Assembly: GCA_009733575.1 (NCBI GenBank) | Contig: ML769385.1 | Span: forward strand, 857,188 to 921,187 | Length of the DNA: 64,000 nucleotides | Direction of reading: 5' to 3' | Source of the DNA: Gymnopus androsaceus JB14 | Lineage: Eukaryota > Basidiomycota > Agaricomycetes > Agaricales > Omphalotaceae | Shown: one piece after another, positions 46,555 to 59,570 of the stretch | Layout of the letters: the number at the start of each line of letters is the position of its first letter | How positions within the stretch are numbered: position 1 is the stretch's first letter | Program-made: the position numbers and the translations under genes | The notes under the pieces: generated by a model | The model's database searches: none | The model's input: only the letters and a program-made list of their open reading frames with translations | What the model was told of the DNA's origin: nothing

Positions 46555-47419
46555 ATGCAAACTATCAATCGATTCCTCTACGGTCCTACCCAAGAAGAAA
46601 AGGCTCGTGCATGGCAGCACAAACTACGCTCAGAAAGTCGCAAATTAGACAGAGATATGAGGCAGGTCGGATCACACTTTTCCCTGTTTCTACAAATGTT
46701 CACAGGAGATATTATATATCTCAGCTGGAAGTCGAGACTAGGAAAGCAAGGAATACTGTGAAACAGTTGGCGAAGAAAGGGGATATCAAGTCGGCACGTA
46801 TTTTAGCCAAGGAAGTTGTGAGGTCGGAACGACAGAAGGATCGTTTGTCTGTGAGCAAGGCTAGGTTAGGCTCGATTGAGATACAGCTGAAGCAGCAGCT
46901 TGGTATGGGACCATCATCCTTCTCTTCTTCTCCAACTAATGCATATACACCTTCAGCTATGGCTAGACTGACCGGCTCGTTACAAAAGTCCACTGAAATA
47001 ATGAAAATGTCGAATTCACTTATCAAGCTGCCTCAAATCAGCCAAGCTATGCGAGAGATGAGCATGGAGATGACCAAGGTATGTTCAATGCACTCCGTGT
47101 ACATTTCATGTTTATAGACCTCATGGGCAGGCTGGCATTCTTGAAGAGATGATGGACGATACAATAGCTATGGACGACGATGATGAACTGGAAGAAGAAG
47201 CTGATGAGGAGGTCGATAAGGTCCTCTTCCAGCTTACGGATGGAAAACTAGGCCAGGCTGGCTCCGTGAGCACCGAGCTTCCAGTATGTTCCTCTCCTTG
47301 CTTTCGCGTTACACCTCTCATACCTTTATCAGGCCGTGGATCAGTCATTGGGAGACGAAGAAACCGAGCGGAATCTGGAGAAGTATCGCCAGCAACTGAA
47401 TGGTATATTGAGTGGATAA
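46555..47419 (+). CDS. VPS24: ESCRT-III subunit VPS24 (CHMP3), tandem copy 1
   Basis: VPS24 assembles with Snf7/Vps2 on endosomal membranes for multivesicular-body sorting. Reads MQTINRFLYGPTQEEKARAW, LRSESRKLDRDMRQ, (intron) LEVETRKARNTVKQLAKKGD, SARILAKEVVRSERQKDRL, (intron) MARLTGSLQKSTEIMKMSN, LIKLPQISQAMREMSMEMTK, (intron) ILEEMMDDTIAMDDDDELEE, ADEEVDKVLFQLTDGKLG, and the C-terminal LEKYRQQLNGILSG-stop. The basic N-terminal helices and acidic MIM-like tail are intact. It has a near-identical neighbour at 48291-49164. Confidence 0.88.
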
Positions 47420-48290
47420 TCGCCGCTTGAAGACGGCTGCTTGTAGGATATAATATGGACATTTTCTGTTTCTGTCGGTATACGGGAATTTAGTCACAAC
47501 AGATCTACTTATGTGTACTATAACACGGGGATCCCAAGATTTACTGAAAGTAAGGACTGACCTCGACAAGGCAACTGTGGACTTGGTATTAGGCGAACCT
47601 TCAGCTTGAGGCTAGATGTAGATACAATAAGGATGTGCACATACTACTGAGCAAAAGACCGAACCAAATGGTGAGTGCCGACGTTGATCCACACAACGAG
47701 GTCTTTCCTGAGTTATATTTTCCCCGTCAAAGAACTTGCGGAAATTGACGGTGGGTTTCCCCGGAAGGTTCTGGTTCCACAATGTGCTAGAGGCGATTTC
47801 GGTATCTTTCTGAAGTGACCGTACAGCTAGGTTATATCTGGCCCAGTTTGCGTTGTTCAGGAGGCGTTGACCGTCTGTTGAACATATTGAGGGGGATGGT
47901 GCAAGTAAATAGAACTTGAACGCACATTAGTAGCCACCATGGATAGCATATCCACGGGGAATGTCCCAAGCATTAGTCTGATTTTGGTCGACAATGGAAT
48001 AATGAAGTAAGGCACTTATACGCCTAAGAGATGTTTTTCGCTTCCGGCAAGTCGTCAATCCACTACGAAATTCGAGATTCAGATCAAGGTGAGGGTTGAA
48101 AAGTGGAGGAGTCCTTACCTGAACGCTGAATTCGCGCACCCTTGAGGCGTGGATTATTAGGAGTGAGCAAGTTATCTGTGGCTAAGTTACATACAAGTAT
48201 GGGATCTCACTGGCATGATTGAATTCAGTGCACGCGCCTGCTAAATGACGCATCAAACTCTTTCCTTAACAGTCATCTACAGCACGCAGT
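47420..48290. other. Spacer between the VPS24 copies with duplicated flanking sequence
   Basis: No gene seen. The promoter of copy 1 (from GAACGCTGAATTCGCGCACC near 46352) recurs before copy 2 at about 48121. A block ending in AAGTGGAG (about 48022-48110: CTAAGAGATGTTTTTCGCTT) recurs after copy 2 at about 49262-49343, where it overlaps the end of the F-box gene. The duplication unit is therefore about 1.75 kb and includes upstream DNA. About 47560-48020 has no counterpart. Confidence 0.7.
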
Positions 48291-49164
48291 ATGCAGACTA
48301 TCAATCGATTCCTCTACGGTCCTACTCCAGAAGAAAAAGTTCGTGCATGGCAGCAAAAACTACGTTCAGAAAGTCGCAAATTAGACAGAGATATGAGGCA
48401 GGTCGGATCACACCTTTCCCTGTTTTTACAAATATTCACGGGAGATATTAAATATTTCAGTTGGAAGTTGAGACCGGGAAAGCGAGGAATACTGTGAAGC
48501 AGTTGGCGAAGAAAGGGGATATCAAGTCGGCACGTATTTTAGCCAAGGAAGTTGTGAGGTCGGAACGACAGAAGGATCGTTTGTCTGTGAGCAAGGCTAG
48601 GTTGGGCTCGATTGGGACGCAGCTGCAGCAGCAGCTTGGTATAGTGCCATTCTCCTTCTCTTCTTGCTCTCGCTAATGCATATACACTTCCAGCTATGGC
48701 CAAAGTGACCGGCACATTACAAAAGTCTACTGAAATAATGAAAATGTCGAACTCACTTATCAAGCTGCCTCAAATCAGCCAAGCTATGCGAGAAATGAGC
48801 ATGGAGATGACCAAGGTATGTTCAATGCAGCACCCCATGTACATTACATGTTTATAGACTGCATGGGCAGGCGGGCATTCTTGAAGAGATGATGGATGAT
48901 ACAATAGCTATGGACGACGATGATGAACTGGAAGAGGAAGCTGATGAGGAGGTCGATAAGGTCCTCTTCCAGCTTACGGATGGAAAGCTAGGCCAGGCTG
49001 GCTCCGTGAGCACCGAACTTCCAGTATGTTCTTCTCCTTCATCTCGCGTTACACCTCTGATATCTTTCTCATCATAGGCCGTGGATCAGTCAGTGGAAGA
49101 CGAAGAGACCGAGCGGACTCTGGAGAAGTATCGCCAGCAGTTGAACGGTATATTGAGCGGATAA
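48291..49164 (+). CDS. VPS24: ESCRT-III subunit VPS24 (CHMP3), tandem copy 2
   Basis: Same exon structure as copy 1, all introns and frames intact: MQTINRFLYGPTPEEKVRAW, VEVETGKARNTVKQLAKKGD, LQQQL, MAKVTGTLQKSTEIMKMSN, AMREMSMEMTK, ILEEMMDDTIAMDDDDELEE, and LEKYRQQLNGILSG-stop at 49164. A small number of amino-acid changes (E to P, A to V, Q to K and others), with more change in introns than exons, suggests the duplicate is still under constraint or is recent. Confidence 0.85.
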
Positions 49165-49317
49165 TCGCCGCTTGAAGACGGCTGCTTGTAGGATATAATA
49201 TGGACATTTTTTGTTTCTATTGGTATACGGGAATCTAGTCACAGCGCTCGCTCAGTTACAGCCTAAGAGATGTTTTTCGCTTCCGGCAATTCATCAATCC
49301 ACTGCGAAATTCAAGAT

Positions 49318-50960
49318 TCAGATCAAGGTCGAGGTTGGAAAGTGAAAATCCTTACAGAAAGTCAAGTCGGTCTGAATATATTCCAGATAATCCTGCAATT
49401 TATGATTCTCCTTCAACTCATGTTCATCGAACAGATCGCGTAGGCAGCCGTGATAGTCCCAGCAGCTATCAATAGCCACTGAAGAGATATCCTCGAGGAT
49501 TGCCTCTTTTATATGTGGCACATATTTTCCACAGATGTAGGGATGCCATTCGTCAGCTTCCCTTGTCGGAATCTTTACCCAGTCCATGATATCCTTGATA
49601 TTTATTTCACGCAGGCGAGGAAGGGGTAGTCGGGATACGATATTGAACTGCATCTGAAGATCCACTGGCTTCGTCGAGAGGTCAGAGCCAAATGATACGA
49701 TATTCAAGCGGTGAATTGGAGGTCGGTATACAGAAGGCCATTTGGACAATAGGTTCTGGAAAATTGCATCAGTATTACAACAGTTGGATCCGAAAAGTAG
49801 AGTACCTGGAACAAGCTCCGAGGATGGTTTCTCCAGATATAAATGTCCAAGACCTGGAGAGAGGGAAACAGTCGCATCAGCTCTTGAAAGTCGAAATTGT
49901 CGTCAAAAAGACGAAAGGGGTGAAGATCTATTGCGAGTTCGCTAACAGATCGCAAAGGCTCTTTGAAATGGGGTAGATATTCTCGGGTGGGCGGACGAAA
50001 TGTTAAATGGGTGCCCGGGACTGATTCTCCAAATGCTGGTCCAAGTAATTCCAGGTGATGTAAGGTGGGTATCAACAATAAAAAGAATGGTGACAGACGT
50101 GGTGATATACGCAAAGATCGCAAAAGAGGAAGAGAGGTTGCAGGCAATGGATAAGAAGGAATATCGTCGAAATCTTCACAAGTAATGTGAATGGAGGTCA
50201 GGCTCTGGTTTGTCTTCAGAAAATTGAACAGAATCTCGGACTGGGAGCGTTTGGTCCCACGAAGCTGCACCGAAAGATGCTCGAGTCTGACATTCGGGTG
50301 TTCGAGCGCAGCATTGAGCAGTGTAATACTGAACACGTCACAGTACAGCTGGCGCAGAGGACCGGATGCACGAAAGATGGCTTGGATCTTGGGTGGAATG
50401 TTGAATAGGCGACAATCGAGCGCAGCAAGATTTGGGAATGGTGATTTGAAACTATGAACAGCTTCATCATCGCGGAAGCCGCATCGACTAAACGTGAGGC
50501 TGGTAATGAACTGTGCCGCATAGCTAAACACATCAACTGTGCTAAAGTGGAAATTGAGAAATGAAACGGTTATTTCGTGGTCGATTTTCGACATGATATA
50601 ATTGTAGCACAGTCGACCACCTTCGTCACTGTCAGAGTGCCAAACTTCGAAGCGGAGCTCTTTGACATATTGGAGGAAGGGAGGGACAGAAGTCGGGTCG
50701 TTCATATACTTGGCACAAGCACGTTGGGAGGAATCACGGTTTCCGTGGAAAACCAACGAGCGAAATAAATGTTTCGCGCATAGGAAATGCCACAAGCGAG
50801 AGCAGCGCGATAGAGTGGATAGATCTTTTGTAGCCGAGACGGGAGAGCGAGAATATGCGCTATCCCTCACTACATCGATGATTTCATGGAGAATTTCCGG
50901 GGGTAGTTGAGTGATTAATGCACCGGCAGCAGCCAAAGCTACGGGCTCGAGAATAGGCAT
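49318..50960 (-). CDS. F-box-like protein with a leucine-rich C-terminal region
   Basis: Exon 1 (50960 to about 49797) begins MPILEPVALAAAGALI, followed by TQLPPEILHEIIDVVRD and TLSRCSRLWHFLCAKHLFRS, the LPxEIL...C..W pattern of an F-box that would bind Skp1 in an SCF ubiquitin ligase. The remainder has repeated short Leu-rich strands (LTFSRCGF, LAALDCRLF, LEHLSVQLRG, LRSLRISPRL), typical of the many Agaricomycete F-box/LRR-like proteins. A GT-AG intron joins exon 2 (NLLSKWPSVYRPPIHRLNIV to FHFPTSTLI-stop at 49318). The substrate is unknown. Its last 25 bp overlap the repeat that bounds the VPS24 duplication. Confidence 0.75.
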
Positions 50961-51066
50961 GAACGAAGGTGAAATTCAAATAAGCGCGCGCTAGCGCGTT
51001 CACGGAAGTGAACGGAACAAATAAATTTGAAATTTCCGAACATTTATTTCTTCGTCCATCACCAAA

Positions 51067-52879
<1,813 letters not shown>

Positions 52880-53241
52880 TTTAGAACTACAGTAGTTTAT
52901 GTATAGAGATACAGGACTTATTAATTAAGACTACTAGAGTTGATTTAGATGCCGCAGTGAAAACGTGATCCGAACGCTGGATACTGGCTGACGGTTTCAA
53001 GACTTCATCACTCTCTCCCTCAACCGATAAGCTCCCAGCATTCCTTCCCTCACAAGCCCCACAGGGCAAATCCATCCAATAAATCACAGAGTATCAACCA
53101 ACTTACAGGTAAAATTCACGCTGGAACGTCGTATCTTGTACGCTAAACTTGTCTCTTTTGCGCGTGTCATCACAGAAATCTGAAAAGCGAAAAAAATAGT
53201 TGAAAAACCTTTACAAGCCATTTTTCCTCATTACGAACGAC
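52880..53241. other. Intergenic region between IDH2 and SSD1
   Basis: Contains the IDH2 3' end and SSD1 5' leader. No gene or repeat recognised. The short minus ORF at 52887-53087 has no family likeness. Confidence 0.5.
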
Positions 53242-56200
53242 ATGACCGACGAAGTTACGCCTCAAGCTCACCCTTCAGCCAAGAAGGAAGACAAGAAACC
53301 CTCTTCTTCAGGCAATAATCGTGGAGGTGCCAAGCGGAATGTCTCGAATTCCAGGCCTTCTGGTAATGCGAATAATGCCCAAGGCAGCGCTCGACCCTCG
53401 TCCAGAACCAGTAATAAAAAACCTGGCCCAGCACCAGAGTCGGGTTCTGAATCTGCTTCTCGCAAGGGCTCTGATTCTGGCAAGAAGCCTGAGCAGCGCA
53501 AGAACCCTGGCAGTGGGAATCGTTCTCAGCCCAGCCATCGCAAGGGTTCTGCCTCTCAGGCTGTGAAACGAGAGGCCAAATCATCGCCTGTTCCTCCCCC
53601 TCAGTCCAACGAGTCGAGTGACGCACTTTCCTCGCTTCAGCGGGTAATTGCGGATCTCAAAACAACGTCACCTCAGCCTCCTGCGAGTAACCCTGGTCCC
53701 ATGGGCGTGCCTGCCCATATTACCTCCAACCTTCCCGTTAACGCGCCCGTTTTCCAACCAGGAAATCTCGCATACCCTGGTATGAACAGCAACCTTGACC
53801 CCAAGCATCGTAAGGTGCAGTCCATGGGCGCTTCGGGCCTCTCTGGCAATTTCAACTCCTTCTCTCCTCACCTTGGTTCAATGATGGAGGATGCTGAAGA
53901 TGCGCCAGGTATGCCCCTCGAGGAAGGTGAAATTCCGGGCAACTATTATACATCTCCTGGCCATCAGATGCGCTCCCAGTCACAAAGCTTCACTGCTCCT
54001 CGATTCGCCGCCTTGGCAGCGCAGCAGGAGCATAACGACCAGATCGGTCCTACTGGTCGGCCCCAGCTTGCTCCTAACTTTATGTTTGGTGCCAAGAAAC
54101 GTACTAGCGGTATGGGTCCTCCCATCAACGAAGATGTTGGCTTCCAGTTCCCCCAACAGCAACAGCAACAGAACTATCAGGACATGCCGACACATGAGTC
54201 TGGCCACAGGAAATCAGATAGTGGAGAAATCTCCGGCATAATGGCCGAACAGGTGCTTGCTACTTTAATCGTTTTATGATAATACTCATTGTATGTTGTC
54301 AGATCGCTATCCAGAATCAAATCGAGGCGCTTCAGCAACAACAACAAGCGTTGTATCAACATCAGCTCGCCTCGAACCAGGTTCTCTCTTTCCAGACACC
54401 TGGGCTCGCTCCCGCCAACCGCCATCGACGTGTGCAGAGTACTGCTCCCGGTGTAGGAGCTGGAGCATCTTTCGGCGCGCCTCAGAATCCTATGGGACAG
54501 TTTAATAACTTGGGTGGTCTTGGTCTTGGTCTTGACGGCCAGACCCAAGGTATTCCGCGAGGACACGGTCGCCGACACAGCGTGAACGTAGTTAATAAAG
54601 GTCCGGGTGCTTCCATTGGGGGCTTTAACGAAGGTTTCGATGATGGCTTTTCCGCTCCTTCTAACTTCAATGGCCATTCTCGACAAGTTTCCCGTGCTGA
54701 CAATAGTTGGCGTATCAGTACGTCCAGTTGCTTGCTTTATTACTGATTGTTTAGTCTAACCCTGGACTACTTTTGTAGACGGTGGCGTTGGCGGTATCCA
54801 GAACAACGCGTTCACTTCAGATCTCGCTCAGGCTCAAGCGCAGCTTCAAAGCCTGCAGCAGTTCCGTGCTGCTGCTGGAGGGCATCATCACAAGATGGCT
54901 TCATTCAGCTTCCCGAACATGCTGCCCAACATGATGGCCGCCAATATGATGGGTATGGGTCTTGGGGGTATCAACCTATTGCAGCAACAACAACAACAGT
55001 TCCAGTCTCAGCTACAACAGCAATCTAACCAACCACAGCGCAAATCTCTATTTGCACCATACCTTCCTCAGGCGTCGCTCCCTCCCCTTCTCGCAGCCGG
55101 CAAACTCGTCGTCGGTATTTTGCGTGTTAACAAACGAAACAGGTCAGATGCATATGTTGCAACTGAAGTCCTCGATGCGGACATTTACATTTGCGGTTCC
55201 AAAGATCGCAACCGTGCTTTGGAAGGCGATATCGTGGCTGTTGAGCTCCTCGATGTCGATGAAGTCTGGGGTACTAAAAAAGAAAAGGAAGAGAAGAAGA
55301 GGAAAAAGGAAGAGAATGCCGCTTACGACCTCAAATCAACCGCTGGTCGTAAGGACGACAAAAAGAAGGATGATGTTGAGGTCGAAGGACAAGGTCTCAC
55401 GTTGTTTGAGGACGAAGAGTAAGTGGTTTTTTTCGATGGCTATGTCTATTGCGATATTAATATTTTGTCTAGGGTTACCGACGACGTCAAGCCCCAGTTC
55501 GCCGGCCACGTCGTCGCCGTTGTTGAACGTATGCCAGGACAGCTCTTTTCTGGAACGCTCGGTCTCTTGCGTCCTTCCTCTGCTGCTACGAAGGAAAAGC
55601 AGGAAGCTGAACGTCGTGAGCGTGAAGGCGACCGTGGTGATGAACCCCGACGTGCACCTATTGAACGTCCCAAGATTGTCTGGTTCAAACCTACCGACAA
55701 GCGTGTTCCCCTTATTGCTATTCCGACCGAGCAGGCGCCTCTAGACTTTGTTCAAAATTCGGAGGCCTATGTGGACAAGCTATTCGTGGCTTGTATCAAG
55801 CGCCACGTAAGTCCTTGTTCTTTCTAATGAACGGTGTTCACACTAACATGTTCGTTTTCGCAGCCGATTAGTTCCCTTCATCCCTTCGGTACTTTGGTTG
55901 AAGAACTCGGCCCTATTGGTGATATTGAGGTCGAAACGAGTGCTCTTCTCAAGGACTGTAACTTCCCAACCGAAGAGTTCTCCGACAACGTTATGAAATG
56001 CTTACCTCCTATTCCGTGGTCGTGAGTTGGCATTATCCTCCTTGATTGTAGTTGTGCCTAATTGGTGCGTTTCCTAGTATTCCCGAGCGTGAACTGGAGA
56101 TCAGGAAGGATCTTCGTGAAGCGCGTGTCTTTACTATTGATCCTGCTACGGCCAAGGACCTTGATGACGCATTATCTATCAAATTGAACGAAGATGGGAC

Positions 56201-58193
56201 TTACGAAGTCGGTGTTCACATTGCTGATGTGTCCCACTTCGTCAAACCGAACACCGCGCTCGATCGCGATGCTCGCAAACGCGCCACCAGTGTTTATCTT
56301 GTTCAGCGTGCAGTTCCTATGCTTCCTCCTGCTCTTAGCGAACAGCTTTGCAGTCTCGTGCCTGGCCAAGATCGCCTCGCTTTCTCTGCTCTCTTCACCT
56401 TTAGCAAGGACGGTAAAGTTCTCAAAAAATGGTTTGGCAAGACAGTCATCCGGTAAGTCTTAATCGTCATGTTGTCTATTTCAGGCCTGATATCGTTGAT
56501 TAGTTCGGCATCTCAGCTATCTTATGAGGATGCTCAAAATGTCATCGAAGGACAGTCTTTAGGCGAAGTAGCTGTGACACCCGACCACAATGCAAGCGAT
56601 ATCGAACATGATATCAAAGTGCTCCATGGTCTTGCAAAGAAGTTACGCCAAGAACGATTTGATAACGGAACTCTTAGCCTCGAGTCGCTTCAGTTGCACT
56701 TCAAGCTTGACGACAACGGCATACCGGTTGATTGCTGGCAGCATCAGCGTACCGATGCTAATGACTTGATCCAAGAGGTGAACACATTGTTTCGTTGCTC
56801 TGTATGTTTACTAATCCTCGATGCAGTTCATGTTACTTACCAACTTGTCTGTTGCACAACACGTTGCCGTGCACCTTCCCGAGCAAGCCCTTCTTCGCAG
56901 GCATGATAACCCTCTTGAACGACGTCTCGTAAGTTTCAACCCGAGTTAGATTGAGTGCAACTCACCATGTTCATAGAATACGTTCTTGGAACGTGCCGAA
57001 CGTCTTGGCTACAAGATTGACGTCTCCTCTCCTGGTGCTCTGATGCGATCTTTCGAAAGTATTCGCGATCCCACTGCACGGAGGTTGTTGGAGCTGCTCT
57101 CGTTCAAAGCTACTCAGCGTGCCAAGTACTTCTGTGGTGGAATGCTGGATATTGCCAAATACCACCATTATGCTTTGAATGTTCCCTTGTACACTCATTT
57201 TACTTCGCCCATCCGTCGTTATGCCGATCTCCTTGTTCATCGACAACTCGAATCGGTTCTTCAAGGAGGAGGAGGTTAGCCATTATTATTTTTTTTTTTG
57301 AATCAATCGATCGCTCATGCTCATATTATAGCTGAGCCCAAATTCACCATGGACCGCGATGCTGTGGCAAAGGTGGCTCAGCAGTGTAACATGTACGTAG
57401 ATTTTCCAGGTCCGACCAGTTTAACGTCGCTGAATTTATTTTGCAGCAAACGCGATTCCGCTTCTTTGGCTCAAGAGCAGTCCACACACTTGTATCTTTG
57501 TGTGCTCATCTCCGACCTCACTCAACGTTATGGTCCTGTTATTCGTCAGGCCAAAGTCATCAACGTGTTGGACGCTGCGTTCGATGTTCTTGTCCCCGAG
57601 TTTGGAATTGAAAAGCGTGTTCATGTTGACCAGATGCCCATCGATGTGAGTTTTGCCTTCTCAGTTATGTTACGGTTCACTGATTTGAAACCAGAATCAC
57701 GTCTATGACGAACATACATACACGCTTCAGATCTACTGGTCTAACAAGGACGTAATCACTTGGTTGGCTGAGAACAGTGACGACGAGCACCTGAAGAAGA
57801 TCAAGCAGAACGCCGAGCAGCACTCTCTCAAGATGGAAGTAACTTCCCGCTCGGTTCAGGATGAAAGCGCCCTCTTTGATGAGGATGATGCAGAGGATGA
57901 AGTTGTCCTCGGTCGCAGTGAAAAGTCTGAGCCAGAAACCTCGAAACAGAGGTTGTTGTCTATTGCCAAACCCGCACCTGTTTTCGAGGGCCTCAGGAAT
58001 GGGCCTTCCGGGCACAAGATCCAGGACGTCCGCGAGTTGATGACTGTTCCTGTAAATCTCTTCATTGTCCTCCCTTGTCATGATTGGCGCTGACTAATTT
58101 TTTCTTCAGGTCATTGTCACCGCAGATTTGACCAAGAGCCCTCCCGTCATCAAGGTGTACAGCGTGAACCCTTACGCAGAGCAGAAGAAGTAA
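53242..58193 (+). CDS. SSD1: SSD1-like RNB-domain (Dis3/RNase II family) RNA-binding protein
   Basis: SSD1 binds mRNAs for wall and growth proteins; family members have an RNase II fold that in yeast SSD1 is catalytically dead. The chosen start is [20 protein letters not shown] (53242); an upstream in-frame Met at 53200 is possible. Residues 1 to about 550 are low-complexity (Ser/Pro/Asn/Gln, with poly-Gln such as [11 protein letters not shown]). Then come the cold-shock-like domains ([56 protein letters not shown]), the RNB domain ([52 protein letters not shown]) and the end [15 protein letters not shown]. Twelve or so introns; about 1350 residues. The [11 protein letters not shown] motif keeps acidic residues of the RNB active site, so activity cannot be excluded. 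Confidence 0.88.
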
Positions 58194-58592
58194 AGCGGAT
58201 TTTCGCTTCATTCCGGAATAATATGTATTGTATTTTTACGTCGACACCCCTCGACTCTATGACTCCATTCTCTTCCTTATGTTACTGACTTCCAATGTCT
58301 GGCCAATATGTCTTGCACTCCTTGGCTGCTTTCTACTTTTCTATCTTACGGATTGCTTATGCAGACTGGTAACCCGTTCATTGCTGCGTAGCTTGTATTT
58401 CATCGTGTACAATGTCCTTCCCAGTTCGGTATTGAGAGAAATAAATTCTACACATGCTCTTTTTTATGCTTTGATTCAGCTTCAGGATTTTCGTATCATC
58501 TAGATCATGGAGTCCTTGAAGCCATGACGTATTTGTTTTGGATTGAATAGAATACGGCATGGCTCAAGGACTACAAATTTCGACCTGAATTC
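58194..58592. other. Intergenic, SSD1 3' region, no gene recognised
   Basis: A short plus ORF (58228-58503) is hydrophobic by chance composition. No conserved motif is seen. The 13-bp text TGGCTCAAGGACT at 58560-58572 recurs at 59224-59236, on either side of the inverted-repeat element. Confidence 0.4.
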
Positions 58593-59075
58593 CAGCAAAT
58601 TGCAAAACCGGAGGCCACTTCGGAATTCCCCTGGTGTGATCGCCGCCCGGCACCACCCTGCTGGCGCCCAGCAAGCGCCTGTTGAGACCATTGACATTCT
58701 CGATTCATGTGCTTACTTGCAGTGTAGGAAGAGGAGGAATAGGGCCACATAACCATCAATACAGTATACCGATGTCTGTTCAAGCTGGGGCTGCCCATTG
58801 TACATTAAATATAGCAGAGCAAAAAAGTTCAAGCGACCAACTGTCAATAAGTGACGAGCTTGGATGACAGACATAGTTAAACATTACTTACCTAAATACA
58901 TGAAATTCTATTCTGTGTCACGCAGCTAAACAACAGTGAAGCGACAATTATAAACTCGTCCAACGTCGTTACGGTTGAGCTGCGCATTGGCGCCTACTGA
59001 GCGCTAGTGGGACTTTGCCGAGCGGCCATCACACCAGGGGAATTCTGAAGTGGCCTCCGGTTTTGCAATTTGCTG
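58593..59075. mobile_element. 483-bp inverted-repeat element (MITE-like)
   Basis: About 60-bp inverted arms at 58593-58652 and 59016-59075. They start CAGCAAATTGCAAAACCGG and end with the complement, with few mismatches (for example CACTTCGGAATT against CACTTCAGAATT). The 363-bp centre has no coding capacity of note. Immediate flanks show no clear short target duplication. The single copy in this window prevents boundary testing. Confidence 0.6.
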
Positions 59076-59370
59076 TCAAGAAAAAATAACAGTAATTACT
59101 TGCCCTTTGTCTGAAGGTCCTTAAAGTAGCTCAGTCTTTGTTTCAGAACCTTTGGATTATTTCTATCTACTTAGATATGCTCAAAATGTAATGCAGCAAG
59201 TTCCGCATGCAAAAATCAAAGCTGTGGCTCAAGGACTCCAAGATCACTGTACCTAATTCAAAAGCAAGGCAAATGCTTTGACCTGAAAACTTGTTCCATC
59301 TACTACAAAGTATCTCTTCAATATTAAGTACAGTGTAAAAAAGAAAAAAGGTAAAGCTTTAAAACTTGAT
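59076..59370. other. AT-rich spacer upstream of the tRNA gene, nothing recognised
   Basis: No ORF or repeat of note apart from the second TGGCTCAAGGACT at 59224-59236. Confidence 0.4.
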
Positions 59371-59453
59371 GACCACCGCAGGACTCGAACCTGCAACCTT
59401 TTGGTGCAATTCAGCAATCGAAGCCAAACGCGCTACCATTGCGCCAGGTAGCC
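59371..59453 (-). tRNA. tRNA-Arg (anticodon TCG) with a 12-nt intron
   Basis: Minus strand folds as a tRNA. The acceptor stem GGCTACC/GGTGGTC has two G-T pairs. The D arm is GCGC-AATGGTA-GCGC. The anticodon stem is TTTGG/CCAAA with loop CT-TCG-A, then a 12-nt insert (TTGCTGAATTGC) after position 37 and a final A. The variable loop has 5 nt, and the T arm is GCAGG-TTCGAGT-CCTGC. The mature length is 71 nt without CCA. An intron after position 37 is the standard eukaryotic place. The anticodon TCG reads CGA, Arg. Confidence 0.88.
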
Positions 59454-59570
59454 ATACTTGAGTAAAGAGAACTTGAGTCACGATCCTCCTCTTCGAGCAC
59501 TTCTGGGAAAAGTCTTACATGGAGATATGATTTATACTCGCGATTTTACAGCCAACGTCGTTTCTAAATA

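Noticed and set aside
53255..53626. Minus-strand ORFs over the SSD1 N-terminus
   Set aside because: Low-complexity shadows of the Ser/Pro-rich coding region.
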